From Camellia lanceoleosa (taxonomy: Eukaryota; Streptophyta; Magnoliopsida; Ericales; Theaceae), in assembly GCA_025200525.1 (NCBI GenBank), contig CM045761.1, forward strand, positions 44,710,190 through 44,774,189: a DNA stretch of 64,000 nucleotides, read 5' to 3'. The notes under the pieces are model-generated. The model was given only the letters and a program-made list of their open reading frames with translations. It searched no databases and had not been told where the DNA came from. Positions 42,493 through 52,303 of this stretch are shown here, piece by piece (positions within the stretch are counted from its first letter, which is position 1; each line of letters begins with the position of its first letter). Position numbers and translations under genes: made by a program.

Positions 42493-43290
42493 CACTACAG
42501 GAAAAAGCACATTCGGCGACTAAATTTTCTGACAAAAAAAAATTTGGTCGCTGAAAGTATAGCTTTCAGCGACCAAAACATCATTACTAGCCAAAAGTCT
42601 ACAATTGGCCACTAAAACTAAGTTTGGTCGCTGATTATATGGGTTTTAGTGACTAAAAAATTTTTAGTAGCCCAAAGTAAAGCTTTTTGGTGACTAAAAA
42701 AATTTAGTAGCGAAAAGTCTACAATTGACGACTAAAAATAAGTTTGGTCACTGATTATATGAGTTTTACCGACTAAAAAAATTTTAGTAGCCAAAAGTAA
42801 AGCGTTTTGGTGACTAAAAAGATTTTAGTAGCCAAAAGTCTACAATTGGCGACTAAAAAATAAGTTTAGTCGCCAAAAGTGGTCATATTCAGCGCGGGAG
42901 AACTAAAATCCTAAGGCAAGAATTAAATTTTTTGGCGACTAAAATTTTGATAGCTGACCAAATCCAATTTTGGTCTGCAAAAGTTAAGTTTCTTAGCAAC
43001 TAAAAAACAATTAGTAGCCAAAAGTATAGAATTGGCAACTAAAAAATATTTGTAGTCGCTAAAAGTGGTGTTTTTTTTATATTTTGCTAGTAAATAGTTT
43101 ATTTTACATAAATTATATTCAATAAAATAATTATGTTTATATATATACTTTTATATTAATATGGATGTATGTATTATATAAATAATATATGTTGCATATA
43201 TAATTATGTGGTGCTATAGAGGTGTAGTGGGAAGAGTGTGGTGTATAAGGTTTATGGAGCGGGTGGTTGGCGGTTCGAGTCTCCGCAAGA
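42493..43290. mobile_element. CACTA-like element 3 (inner), right end missing
   Basis: Starts CACTACAGGAAAAAGCAC and has a long left arm of GCGACTAAA / TTTAGTCGC repeats, the same family as element 1 at 4183. The core (about 43085-43290) corresponds to the core of element 1 in reverse orientation (shared landmarks TTATTTTACATAAATTATAT and GGTTCGAGTC). The right arm and right terminal repeat are absent; outer-element sequence (GTCACAAATGGCACTTG) resumes at about 43320. Confidence 0.7.
43217..43281 (+). other. tRNA-like A/B box segment in CACTA core 3
   Basis: TAGAGGTGTAGTGGGAAG (43217-43234) resembles an A box and GGTTCGAGTC (43272-43281) matches the B-box core. The spacing is close to that of a tRNA gene. 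The sequence aligns with the reverse complement of 4586-4649 (GTGTGGTGTATAAGGTTTAT against GTGTGTTGGTAAAGGTTTGT). Confidence 0.45.
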
Positions 43291-43651
43291 GCGGATCAAA
43301 TTGTTCTACAACGAATTATCGTCACAAATGGCACTTGATATCGTCACGAATAGTGCCTACCATGATATTAAAGTGTCACTGAAAGGTTTTAGTCTTGATG
43401 GTGTAATGACACTTATAAGTGTCACTAACTCTTTTTTAATGGCGCTTGATAGTGCACAAATAATATCTACCATGACATCAAAATGTCATTGAAAGTTTTT
43501 AGCCATGATGGTGTAGTGACATTTGCAAGTATTTACCGTGGAACGGATACAAATGGCACTTGTTCAAAATGCCACAAGACTAAAAAATGTCATTAAACTA
43601 ATAATTTTGTGGCACTTTCAAATGTCACTAAATTAAGAAAATGTTGTAGTG

Positions 43652-44186
43652 AAATAGAGAAATAATAATGTGTCCTAAATAAGTTAATAAGTTATTTTTG
43701 TTTTTTTTATTTTGTTTTGTTTTGTTTTTGTTTTTGTTTGTGTTTTTGTTTTTGTTTTTTTTTTTTCTAATTGCCAAAATAGGCATAAACCATTGCAGTC
43801 CAGGACTTGGGTCCCAAACGAGTCTTTGGCCCCAAGCTTTCTCCAGAATATACTCTTTGGTTTAGAATTTATTGAGGTAAGGAAACGAAATTACTTATAT
43901 TTGTTCCTCAAGATTGCTACAAACTCAACAAAAACAAATAAATAAATAATAAATGATAAAAATAAAGAAATTTTAAATTTACGGTCAAGATACACTCCAG
44001 AAGTGACCCTACAACAATAAGTTTATATATACCATTGATTTTTTATTTTGAGTAAATTTTTGAAAAAATTTCTAACATCGTACTTACAGTTTGTTCATTA
44101 CTATATTAGTACTTAACAAAAAATAAAAATATTCAAAAAGGGTTAGACTTCTCTTATGTTAAAATATAAATTTGCGAGAATTATTC
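43652..44186. other. AT-rich intergenic DNA
   Basis: Contains a (TTTTG)n-like tract at about 43707-43765. No gene supported. Confidence 0.6.
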
Positions 44187-45894
44187 TGTAGCGATCACGA
44201 TTTTGACTCGGTCAACTTTGGAGGTCAAGCTACCCGGTCAGCTCGCTAAAAGCAAAAATACAAAATGCATTCGAAATTGCTTACAGGAAAGTGTATTTCA
44301 CGCTCGAGTGACCTTGTTATATCAGTCCGTAAATTAGGGTTTCGGATCACTTTTTGCAGCCCCCTCTCTCTCTCTAAAACTCTCCAAATTTCCAGAGCTA
44401 GAGCTTTTCTCTGTAGAAGTCATCTTCTCTCTTTGATTTCTCCAAATCCATTGAGATTTAGGCCCAAGTTCTTCACCAAAGTTGGTTATCACCTCGAGGG
44501 CTTCATTGTATGCGGTGAAGATCGAGTTTCGACACCATAGATTTTGGGGTTTTATCTCAGATTCTCTTCAAAACTTAAGGTAGGAATTTTCTACACTCTA
44601 ATATGATTTTTAGTTTAGTTATTTCCTATTGTGTATAGATGATGAGATTTGGTTGTGGTTTGGTCAAATCTAGGATTTGGGTGTGAAATGAAAAGAGGGG
44701 TTTTGATGAATATGAGGTAAACGAATATGAGGCTTGAATATAAGATCATGTTGTGCCAAAATGGTTGATTTTGGTATTTGGTTGATATTTGGTGATAGGG
44801 GGATTCTGTCCTAATTTTGATTAAATTATTATTTTGCATAAATGATTGGGATTATCATTGAAAATGTGAAATTGGAAGGTTGTGATTATAAATGGTGATA
44901 TCGGATATGTATTATCTCACCTATGGAGGTTTTGAATAAACTATTTATTTTGATATTGAACATCTCTTTAGAAATAATTGCATTGGGCTATAGGTGGAGG
45001 ATAGTTATGGTTGTATAAATTACATGAAGATTAGGCGATTTAGTGCTAATCCATTGTTGGTGTCATTGAATATGACCTTGTTATAGATACATTGTATATG
45101 TATGTTTATTGGGAGGAGAAAAGGAATGTACTGCATATGTAATTATGTTTATAAATACATTACATATGTATATTTGTTTGGGAGGAGAAATGGATGGACT
45201 CTATTTAAAGCAAGTTGGCCGGAGTGTCCTGGGTGAAAGACCCGAAATTATATATATAAATGGGTGCCGATTCCTTCGGACGAAATATCCGTAAAATGGC
45301 AGGTTTGAAGTGTTTATGTGAGTTCTGCATAATTGGAAAATCAATGAGTTGTAGTCTCATTTTGATTGTTGAAAGATAACGAATTTAACTCATGAGTTGA
45401 GTAGCATAAATGAACTGGAAATGAAATTAAAAGAAAATGGAATAAGGTTGGTCTTAGTGGCATATGGATATGCAGGTCTTGTGGATGTTTCAGGATCAGT
45501 ATTGTTTATGTACGTGGTATTTATACCTTTGCTAAACCTCATAAATTGTGTTAGATTATTTCCACTGGGCTGTTGGCTCACCCTATATGGGAATACCATT
45601 TTCAAGTATAGGTGAGATACTTCCTCCAAGGCAATAGTGTGGATGGAGTTTTGGGAAGCAAGAGCTTCTTAATTATACCTTATGTGTGTATGTTTGTTAT
45701 TTATAAAGCCAAGAGCTTAAGATGTAATGAGCAAGACTCAATTTGTGTAACTAAGCAATGACTTGGAAACATGTAAGCCTACATGGCATTTAACTGGTTG
45801 TTAAACAGTGAACTTTGATATATGAAAGTATGTTGTTTCTCATATTTATTCCACATATGAGTTATCTTTATTGTATTATTTTGAGGTCATGACA
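44187..45894 (+). repeat. 5' LTR of the chromovirus
   Basis: Starts TGTAGCGATC and ends GGTCATGACA. A TATA-like TATATATAAA is at 45251-45260. It has about 26 extra bases near 44220-44246 not present in the 3' LTR. Short open frames inside recur in both LTRs only because the LTRs are copies. Confidence 0.9.
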
Positions 45895-45897
45895 ACT

Positions 45898-45909
45898 TGG
45901 TATCAGAGC
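45898..45909 (+). promoter_or_regulatory. Primer binding site, initiator Met tRNA type
   Basis: TGGTATCAGAGC lies three bases after the LTR. This is the well-known complement to the 3' end of plant initiator Met tRNA used by many chromoviruses and copia elements. Confidence 0.9.
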
Positions 45910-46296
45910 ATACCGAGGTTGAATACTTTGGATACGTGGGAAGTGGTTAGTACCACAATGGGTTTGTTTCGCTTGTTAGAGACTTATGTATGATGTTATG
46001 TGCTTATATGATAACATGTTTATGTGACTATATGGGTATGGAATTTAGTTTTTAGGATGTTGATTGAATCTATAGGTTTTTGGGAGTCTTGTTGGAAAGG
46101 CACTTGATCACTGCCGTTTCTAACTGGAACTCCAGCAACGCTACAGGACGGTCATTATCCAAAAATGAAATTCGTAAGTGCTTATGTGATTATGTGCTTA
46201 TATGGAGTGAATTACAGTTGTCCAATGTATTAGGACGCGAGTGAAATAGCTTTAACACATTTGTGAATGTGCTAATCATTTGTTACCTTTATTAGG

Positions 46297-47301
46297 ATGT
46301 CAGGACGAGGACGTGGTGGTAGGCGTGATAGGCCTAGGAGGCAGGAGATGCCTATACCGGATGAAATTCCGACGCAAGAGGAGGGAGTTGGTTAGGCCAA
46401 TGTGGCCGAGCCAGTAGGTCAGTAGGCCATGGACGTCTTAGCTCGCGAGATGGCAGGAGCATTGAGAGAATCCATGGACATTCTCAGGGCTGAGAATCAA
46501 GTCCAGGCCCATGTAGCTGAAGCAGGGCCGCCTTTTCTGAAGAGAGAGTTCTTCCGGTCGAGTCCAGATGAGTTTTTGGGTGACCCTAAGGAGCCATTGA
46601 AGGTTGATGAGTGTCTTGAACAGTTAGCGAAGACATTCGAGATGCTTGGCATCGAGGATGATCAGTTGAAAGTGACCTTGGCGTCTTTCCAGTAAAAGAG
46701 GGATGCAGGGCAGTGGTGGAAGTATGCGCTGGGGCGTATTTGAGGGACTTGGGAGGCATTTGTTGACGCCTTTCAGGAGAAGTTTTTGCCTCCCATTGTT
46801 AGGGAGAAGTTGAGGGATCAGTTCTGTCAGCTCAAGTAGCTGAATACACCAGTGGCAGAGTTTGAGGCCACCTTTACTAGTCTATCCAGGTTTGCACCTG
46901 AGTTAGTGGTGACTGAGGAACGCCGCTGTCTGGAGTTTGAGAAGAAATTGAGGACCGGACTCATGTTTCGAGTGGCCGGTTCCGTGATTAGAGATTATGG
47001 GCATCTTGTGCAGTCTGCAGCCCTTCTTGAAACTATTATGCAAGCAGAAGATGAAAGGATGAGGGGCTCTAGGAGGAGTCAGAATAGTCAGGGAGACAGT
47101 AAGAGGCAAAGGGGTTCCTATCCTCAGCAGTCCCACGGAACTCAGTCGAGGTCCACTTTTCCAATACCGAGTTCAGGTTATGGGAGAGGTGGGCAGGGAG
47201 ATTTTACTTGCTTTAAGTATGGTCAGTTGGGCCACAAGTCTCCAGCTTGTCCTCAAAGAGGAGGAGGACAGCGAGCAGTATTATTTTCGGCTCGTTTTTA
47301 G
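46297..47301 (+). pseudogene. gag of the chromovirus
   Basis: Starts MSGRGRGGRRDRPRR. The gag core includes FFRSSPDEFLGDPKEPLKV and FVDAFQEKFLPPIVREKL. Stops interrupt it at 46393 and 46423 (TAG), 46693 (TAA), 46741 (TGA) and 46837 (TAG), all in one frame, with no frameshift between them. The zinc knuckle reads CFKYGQLGHKSPAC; the second Cys of CX2CX4HX4C is Tyr. The last part is open for 149 codons (46852-47301). Confidence 0.88.
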
Positions 47302-47490
47302 AGTCAGAGTTAGGGAAGAGGGCAGCCGCTCACTTGTTATCAATGCGTGTAGGTGGGGCACCTGAAGAGGTTTTGCCCACAGTTGGGTGGTACACCTGGT
47401 GCGTCTGGTTCGAGATAGACACAGAGTCACCAGCCAGCACAATCAGCACAAGCCTCAAGGGCCAATCAGGGAGTCTCTTCGGCTCAGTCT

Positions 47491-47948
47491 ATGCATCAGG
47501 CTTATACTTCGAGGGGTGAGCAGGTTGAACAAAGGCCTACTGGACGTATGTATACAGTTGTAGGGCCAGATCTTGTACCTGATCCTTTTGTAGTGAGATG
47601 TACCTTTTTGTTTTGCAATTCAATTGCTAATGTGTTGATTGATACGGGTTCATCCCATTCTTTTGTTTCGTATGCATTTACATCAGTTTTGGGTTTGGAG
47701 TTGTCACAGTTAGCGTCTCCTATTTGTGTAAAGTCACCTGTTGGTGGTCAGACTGTTTTGAGACAGGGACGTCGAGGTTGTGACATCAAGGTTGCTGGTC
47801 GTCGATTACCTTTTGCATTTGTATTGATTGACATGTTTAGTTTTGATGTCATATTGGGTATGGACTGGTTATCATCATACCGGGCTATTATATATTGTTA
47901 CCGTAAGAAAGTTACCGTATGTACCTTGAGTGGCGATTGCTTTTATTT
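47491..47948 (+). pseudogene. Aspartic protease of the chromovirus
   Basis: Cleaves the polyprotein. NVLIDTGSSHSFVSYAF contains the active-site DTGSS, and FDVILGMDWLSSYRA is the conserved second half. The frame runs directly into the CACTA-like element at 47949 and resumes after 48970 (FLGDRVDRVLSLVYD). Confidence 0.88.
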
Positions 47949-48245
47949 CACTACAAGAAAAAACACTTTCTGTGACCAACATTTTGGTCGCAAAAAGTAT
48001 CATATTTGGTCGCTAAAACCTTTTCGCGACCAAAATATGTTGGTCGCGAGTTGGTCGCTAAAGCCTCGTCACAGATAGTTTTCTGCGACCAAAAAAGCCT
48101 TTGGTCGCTAAAAGTGACCATTCGCGACCAACTCTTTGGTCATGAAAGTCCAATTCATATTACCCAAGTAAACTTTTAGCGACCAAAGGTAAGTTGGTCG
48201 CCAAAAGTCAGCCTTTTACCCAAAAATGTAATTCTTTTGTGCTTT

Positions 48246-48298
48246 GGGACTCGAACTCTTGACCAAAGAGTCACCATGCACCCAATCCACTCTGCCAA
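48246..48298 (-). other. tRNA-like A/B box segment in CACTA core 4
   Basis: On the minus strand, TGGCAGAGTGG (48298-48288) is a good A box and GAGTTCGAGTCCC (48258-48246) a good B box. They are 28-29 bases apart, near the normal tRNA spacing. The best preserved of the three; it looks tRNA-derived, though I see no complete cloverleaf. Confidence 0.5.
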
Positions 48299-48442
48299 TT
48301 ACATGCTTCTTGTTCATATTTGGAAATAAAAATATATAACCCATAAAAATTGGGTTATTTATTATTTTATAAAACTTTTAATGCCTAAACAAAAAAAATA
48401 GTATGTAATTATAATAGTATCCTTTTTTAAAAAATTTATCCC

Positions 48443-48860
48443 GCCATAACTTTTCGCGACCAACTTTTCTTTTTGGTTGCCAAAGGTTAATCTTCCGCGA
48501 CCAAAAAAGCCTTTTGGTCGCCAATAGTATACTTTCCGCGACCAACTTTTCTTTTTGGTCGCCAAAAGGTGATCTTCCATGACCAAAAAAGCCTTTGGTC
48601 GCCAATAGTATACTTTCCGCGACCAACTTTTCTTTTTGGTCGCCAAAGGGTAATCTTCCGCGACCAAAAAAGCCTTTTGGTCGCTAATAGTATACTTTCC
48701 GCGACCAACTTTTTTTTTGGTCGCCAAAGGGTATACTTTCCGTGACCAACTTTTCTTTTTGGTCGCCAAAAGGTGCTCTTCCACGACCAAAAAAGCCTTT
48801 GGTCGCCAATAGTATACTTTCCGTGACCAACTTTTTCTTTTGGTTGCCAAAGGGTGATTT
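48443..48860. repeat. 81-bp tandem array in CACTA-like element 4
   Basis: AGTATACTTTCC recurs at 48526, 48607, 48689, (48731) and 48811: full units of about 81 bp and one half unit of 42. Each unit has TTCCGCGACCAACTTTTC, TTTTTGGTCGCCAAAAGG and GCGACCAAAAAAGCC, so it is full of internal inverted pairs. Confidence 0.9.
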
Positions 48861-48973
48861 TCCGCGACTAAAAAATTGTGGTCGCCAAAAGTTAAATTTT
48901 GGTCGCAGAAAGTGGACTATTTGCGACCAAAAAAAAAAGGTGGTCGCCAAAAGTGTTTTTTCTTGTAGTGTTT

Positions 48974-49100
48974 CTTGGGGGACCGGGTGGATAGAGTCTT
49001 ATCACTGGTATATGATCCGCATGGGCGGAGTGAACTTAGTTGTCTCCTTGCTAGCTTTTTGAGTAGTGAGTGTGATGAAATTCAGGTAGAATTGCCGAGG
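48974..49100 (+). pseudogene. Protease C-terminal part and connector of the chromovirus
   Basis: Continuation of pol after the CACTA-like insertion: LGDRVDRVLSLVYDPHG, leading to VCEYSDVFPKDL, the usual lead-in to RT. The frame is open here. Confidence 0.8.
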
Positions 49101-50475
49101 GTAGTTTGTGAATACTCGGATGTTTTTCCCAAGGATCTTGTCAGTTTACCGTCTCACTGAGAGATCGAGTTCTCTATTGATTTAGTGCCTGGCACGGCAC
49201 TGGTTTCTATGGCTCTATATAGATTTGCACTTGTTGAATTGAGTGAGTTGAAGATTCAGCTTCATAAATTGTTAGATAAGAGTTTTATTCGCCCTAATAC
49301 TTCACCTTGGGGAGCGCTGGCTCTCTTTGTTAAAAAGAAAGATGGAGTATTACGGCTTTGTATTGATTATCGAAAGTTGAACTGGGTTACTATTAAGAAC
49401 AAGTACCCAATGCCTCGTATACATGATCTGTTTGATCAGTTGAAGGGGCCTTGTTGTTTCTCTAAGATAGACCTGAGATCGGGTTATCATCAGTTGAGAG
49501 TAAGGGAGGAGAATATCCCGAAGACGGTATTCCGTATGCGATATGGCCATTATAAGTTTCTTGTAATGCCTTTTGGGCTAACTAATGCTCCAGCTGTGTT
49601 TATGGATTTAATGAATCGGATCTTCCGTGAATTCTTAGATCGTTTTGTGGTTGTCTTTGTGGACGACATTTTGATTTATTCACCTTTTGAGGAGGAGCAT
49701 GAGGAACATTTATGAGTAGTACTTGAGTTACTTAGAGCTCATAAGCTGTATGCTAAGTTTGGGAAATGTGACTTTTGGCTGAAAGAGGTTAAATTCCTAG
49801 GGCATGTAGTATCAAGGGAATGAGTGACTGTAGATTCATCCAAGATAGAGGCAGTGCAAGATTGGGCACAACTTAAGAATGCTTTCGAGATTCGTAGTTT
49901 CTTGGGGTTGGCCAGGTATTACCGTCGGTTTGTGAAAGATTTCTCTAAACTAGCTTCACCTTTGACTAAGTTAACGAGGAAATAAATCAAATTCGTGTGG
50001 AGTGAGACTTGTGAGAAGTCGTACCAAGAGCTTAAGATTAGACTCACCATTGCTCCAGTATTGATTATACCGGAGAGGGGTTTGGGTTATTCAGTTTATT
50101 GCGATGTTTCACGAGAAGGTCTAGGTTGTGTATTGATGTAAGAGGGTAAAGTAGTAGCCTATGGCTCACGGCAGTTGAAAACACATGAGACAAATTATCC
50201 CACCCATGACTTAGAGTTAGCAGTAGTGATATTTTCCTTGAAGATCTGGAGGTACTATCTGTATGGTGAGAAATTTAAAGTGTTCTCTGATCACAAGAGT
50301 TTGAAATATCTGTTTACAAAGAAAGACTTGAATTTGAGATAGAGGATGTGGATGGAATTCATAGAGGATTAGGATTTTGAGTTGCATTATCATCCCAGGA
50401 AGGCCAATGTTGTAGCCGATGCTTGGAGTAGAAAGCCAGTTAGCAGTGTAGCTTCTATCGCCATCCGAGAATGAG
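49101..50475 (+). pseudogene. RT and RNase H of the chromovirus
   Basis: RT reads [45 protein letters not shown] and [18 protein letters not shown], with the catalytic loop FVDDILIYS at about 49660. RNase H has [28 protein letters not shown] and [12 protein letters not shown] with the acidic residues kept. TAG, TGA or TAA stops at about 49158, 49713, 49820, 49983, 50139, 50341, 50369 and 50473 break the frame, yet there are almost no frameshifts. Confidence 0.88.
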
Positions 50476-51994
50476 AAATGTTGGGTACTCTTAATGAGTT
50501 TGACTTGCATCTGGACGAGTCTATTGAGTTTGCAACTTTGTTTTCAGTAGTTGCACAACCTACACTTGTGAATCGAGTGTTGGAAGCGCAAAAGGTTGAC
50601 CTTGAGGTGGAGTCATTCCGAGAGAAGATTTCCAATGGGAAGGTAAAAAGAGGTTTGACTGTGTATCCCGACCAAAGTGTGAGATACCGTGACCATTTGT
50701 TTGTACCGGAGTCTTGTCGAGAGGAAGTACTCCGAGAGTTTCATCATTCGCGCCTTGCAGTGCATCTGGGAAGCACAAAGATGTATCATGATCTTAGTTA
50801 CCAGTTTTGGTGGAGAGGTATGAAAAAGGATATGGCTGTGTTTGTATCAAAGTGCCTTACTTGTCAACAAGTGATGGCCGAGTATCAGAGACCAGCGGGT
50901 TTGTTACAACCTTTACCTATAGTCGAGTGGAAATGGTAGCATGTTACTATGGATTTTGTAGTTGGGTTTCCTAGAACACAACGAGGCAATGACGCCATTT
51001 GGGTGATTGTTGATAGGTTGACTAAGTCTACCCATTTCATTCCGATGTGCACCAGTGACTCGGTTGAACGCTTGGTAGAGTTGTACATTAGAGAGATAAT
51101 TCGACTTTATGGAGTCCCTGTGACTATTGTGTCGGATAGGGATCCTTGTTTTACTGCCCGGTTATGGCAAAGCCTTCAAGAGACGTTGGGAACTAAGTTA
51201 ACTCTTAGCACCGCTTATCATCCTCAAACCGATGGACAGTCAGAACGTACCATTTAGATTTTGGAGGACATGCTTAGAGCTTGTGTCCTTGATTTTTCGA
51301 GGCCTTAGGAGAAGCATTTACCGTTGGTTGAGTTCACCTATAACAATAGTTATCAAGCTAGTATTGGGATGGCACCATTTGAGCCCTTGTATGGCCGACC
51401 TTGTAGATCACCGGTTTGTTGGGCTAAAGTGGGTGACGCACCGTTACTAGGTCCGGAAATTGTTAGAGAGACAACCGAGAAAGTGGTTCTCATTCAGAAG
51501 AGGTTAGCTACGGCCCAAAGTCGACAAAAGAGTTATGCCGATAAGAGGAGACGACCTTTATCTTTTGAAGTTGGTGACCATGTGTTTCTAAAAATCTCAC
51601 CAAGGTGGGGTTTGATGAGATTTTGTAAGAGTGGTAAATTATCTCCAAGGTTCATTGGGCCTTTTGAGATCTTAGAGCGAATTGGGGAAGTGGCATACCG
51701 GTTAACTTTACCGCCGCAACTTTCGGGAGTTCACAACGTATTTCATGTAGCTATGCTTAAGAAGTATGAACCTAACCCTTCTCATGTGCTTGATTGGGTT
51801 GACTTGGAGATAGATGAGGATGCCTCTTACGAAGAACGACCAGTTCGAATATTAGATACTTGGGAGCAAGTGCTACGGGAAAAACTATACCGTTGGTAAA
51901 GGTGTTATGGAGACACCATGGGATTGAAGAAGCAACGTGGGAACGGGAGGCAGAAGTCCACTCTAAGTATCCGGATTTGTTTGAAATTGCTTAA
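50476..51994 (+). pseudogene. Integrase with chromodomain-like C-terminus (chromovirus)
   Basis: The zinc region includes HHSRLAVHLG and KCLTCQQ. The DDE core has [17 protein letters not shown] and GQSERTI. GKLSPRFIGPFEILERIG and LSGVHNVFHVAMLKKY are the conserved C-terminal part. After a small frameshift near 51895 the chain ends with HHGIEEATWEREAEVHSKYP, the type II chromodomain tail that targets chromatin. Stops occur at 50938, 51256 and 51307. The frame 51324-51899 is open for 191 codons. Confidence 0.88.
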
Positions 51995-52288
51995 GTTGTT
52001 TTCCTTGTAATATTTCCTAGTGTTTGAGGGAAATGTGTTAAAATTGTTGACCACATGTTGTTATGTATATTGTTATGTTAAGCATGAAGTAGTTATGGAT
52101 TGTCATTTCTTTGCTTCACGTTTAGGTTGATGTGGATGGTTGTTGTTGATGAGATAACTATGGTGGAAATGGCAAAAAAAATTAGTTGAGAGTTAATATT
52201 GTGATTTAAAAATGAAATAGCGTGGTTTTGATCACTAGAAACCCCTCTGTTTGGGTAGTTTGATTTGAAATTTTGGGGATGAAATTCT

Positions 52289-52303
52289 TTAAGGGGGGGA
52301 GGT
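52289..52303 (+). promoter_or_regulatory. Polypurine tract of the chromovirus
   Basis: TTAAGGGGGGGAGGT lies directly before the 3' LTR, an almost pure purine run used to prime plus-strand DNA. Confidence 0.85.

Larger units (their letters stand above)
41847..43651. mobile_element. CACTA-like element 2 (outer), with nested insertion
   Basis: Starts CACTACAACAAAAAT and ends ATGTTGTAGTG, flanked by AAA on both sides (41844-41846, 43652-43654), as expected for a 3-bp duplication. Its subterminal repeats are of a different type from element 1: GTGGCATTTT, AATGTCAC and AGTGACAC. The left terminal 160-170 bases occur twice in a row (from 41847 and from 42021). A second element with GCGACTAAA arms lies inside (42493-43290). 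No transposase frame. Confidence 0.75.
47949..48970. mobile_element. CACTA-like element 4, inserted in chromovirus pol
   Basis: Starts CACTACAAGAAAAAACAC and ends GTTTTTTCTTGTAGTG, good inverted ends, with TTT on both sides (47946-47948, 48971-48973). The arms are built of GCGACCAA / TTGGTCGC repeats, close to the GCGACTAAA family of elements 1 and 3. The core (about 48225-48360) carries a tRNA-like segment. The right arm is a tandem array. A long open frame on the minus strand over the array encodes only repeats and is not a gene. Confidence 0.9.

Noticed and set aside
45397..45615. 72-codon frame in the chromovirus LTR, repeated at 53516-53710
   Set aside because: Present twice only because the LTRs are copies; no motif and in the U3/R region.
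48246..48298. Functional tRNA gene
   Set aside because: Only A and B boxes match; no complete acceptor or anticodon stem can be built, so it is called tRNA-like only.
48362..48950. Long stop-free frames on the minus strand (about 160, 82, 73 and 88 codons)
   Set aside because: They lie wholly in the 81-bp array of the CACTA-like element and encode only repeats of the DNA unit; no start context or family motif.
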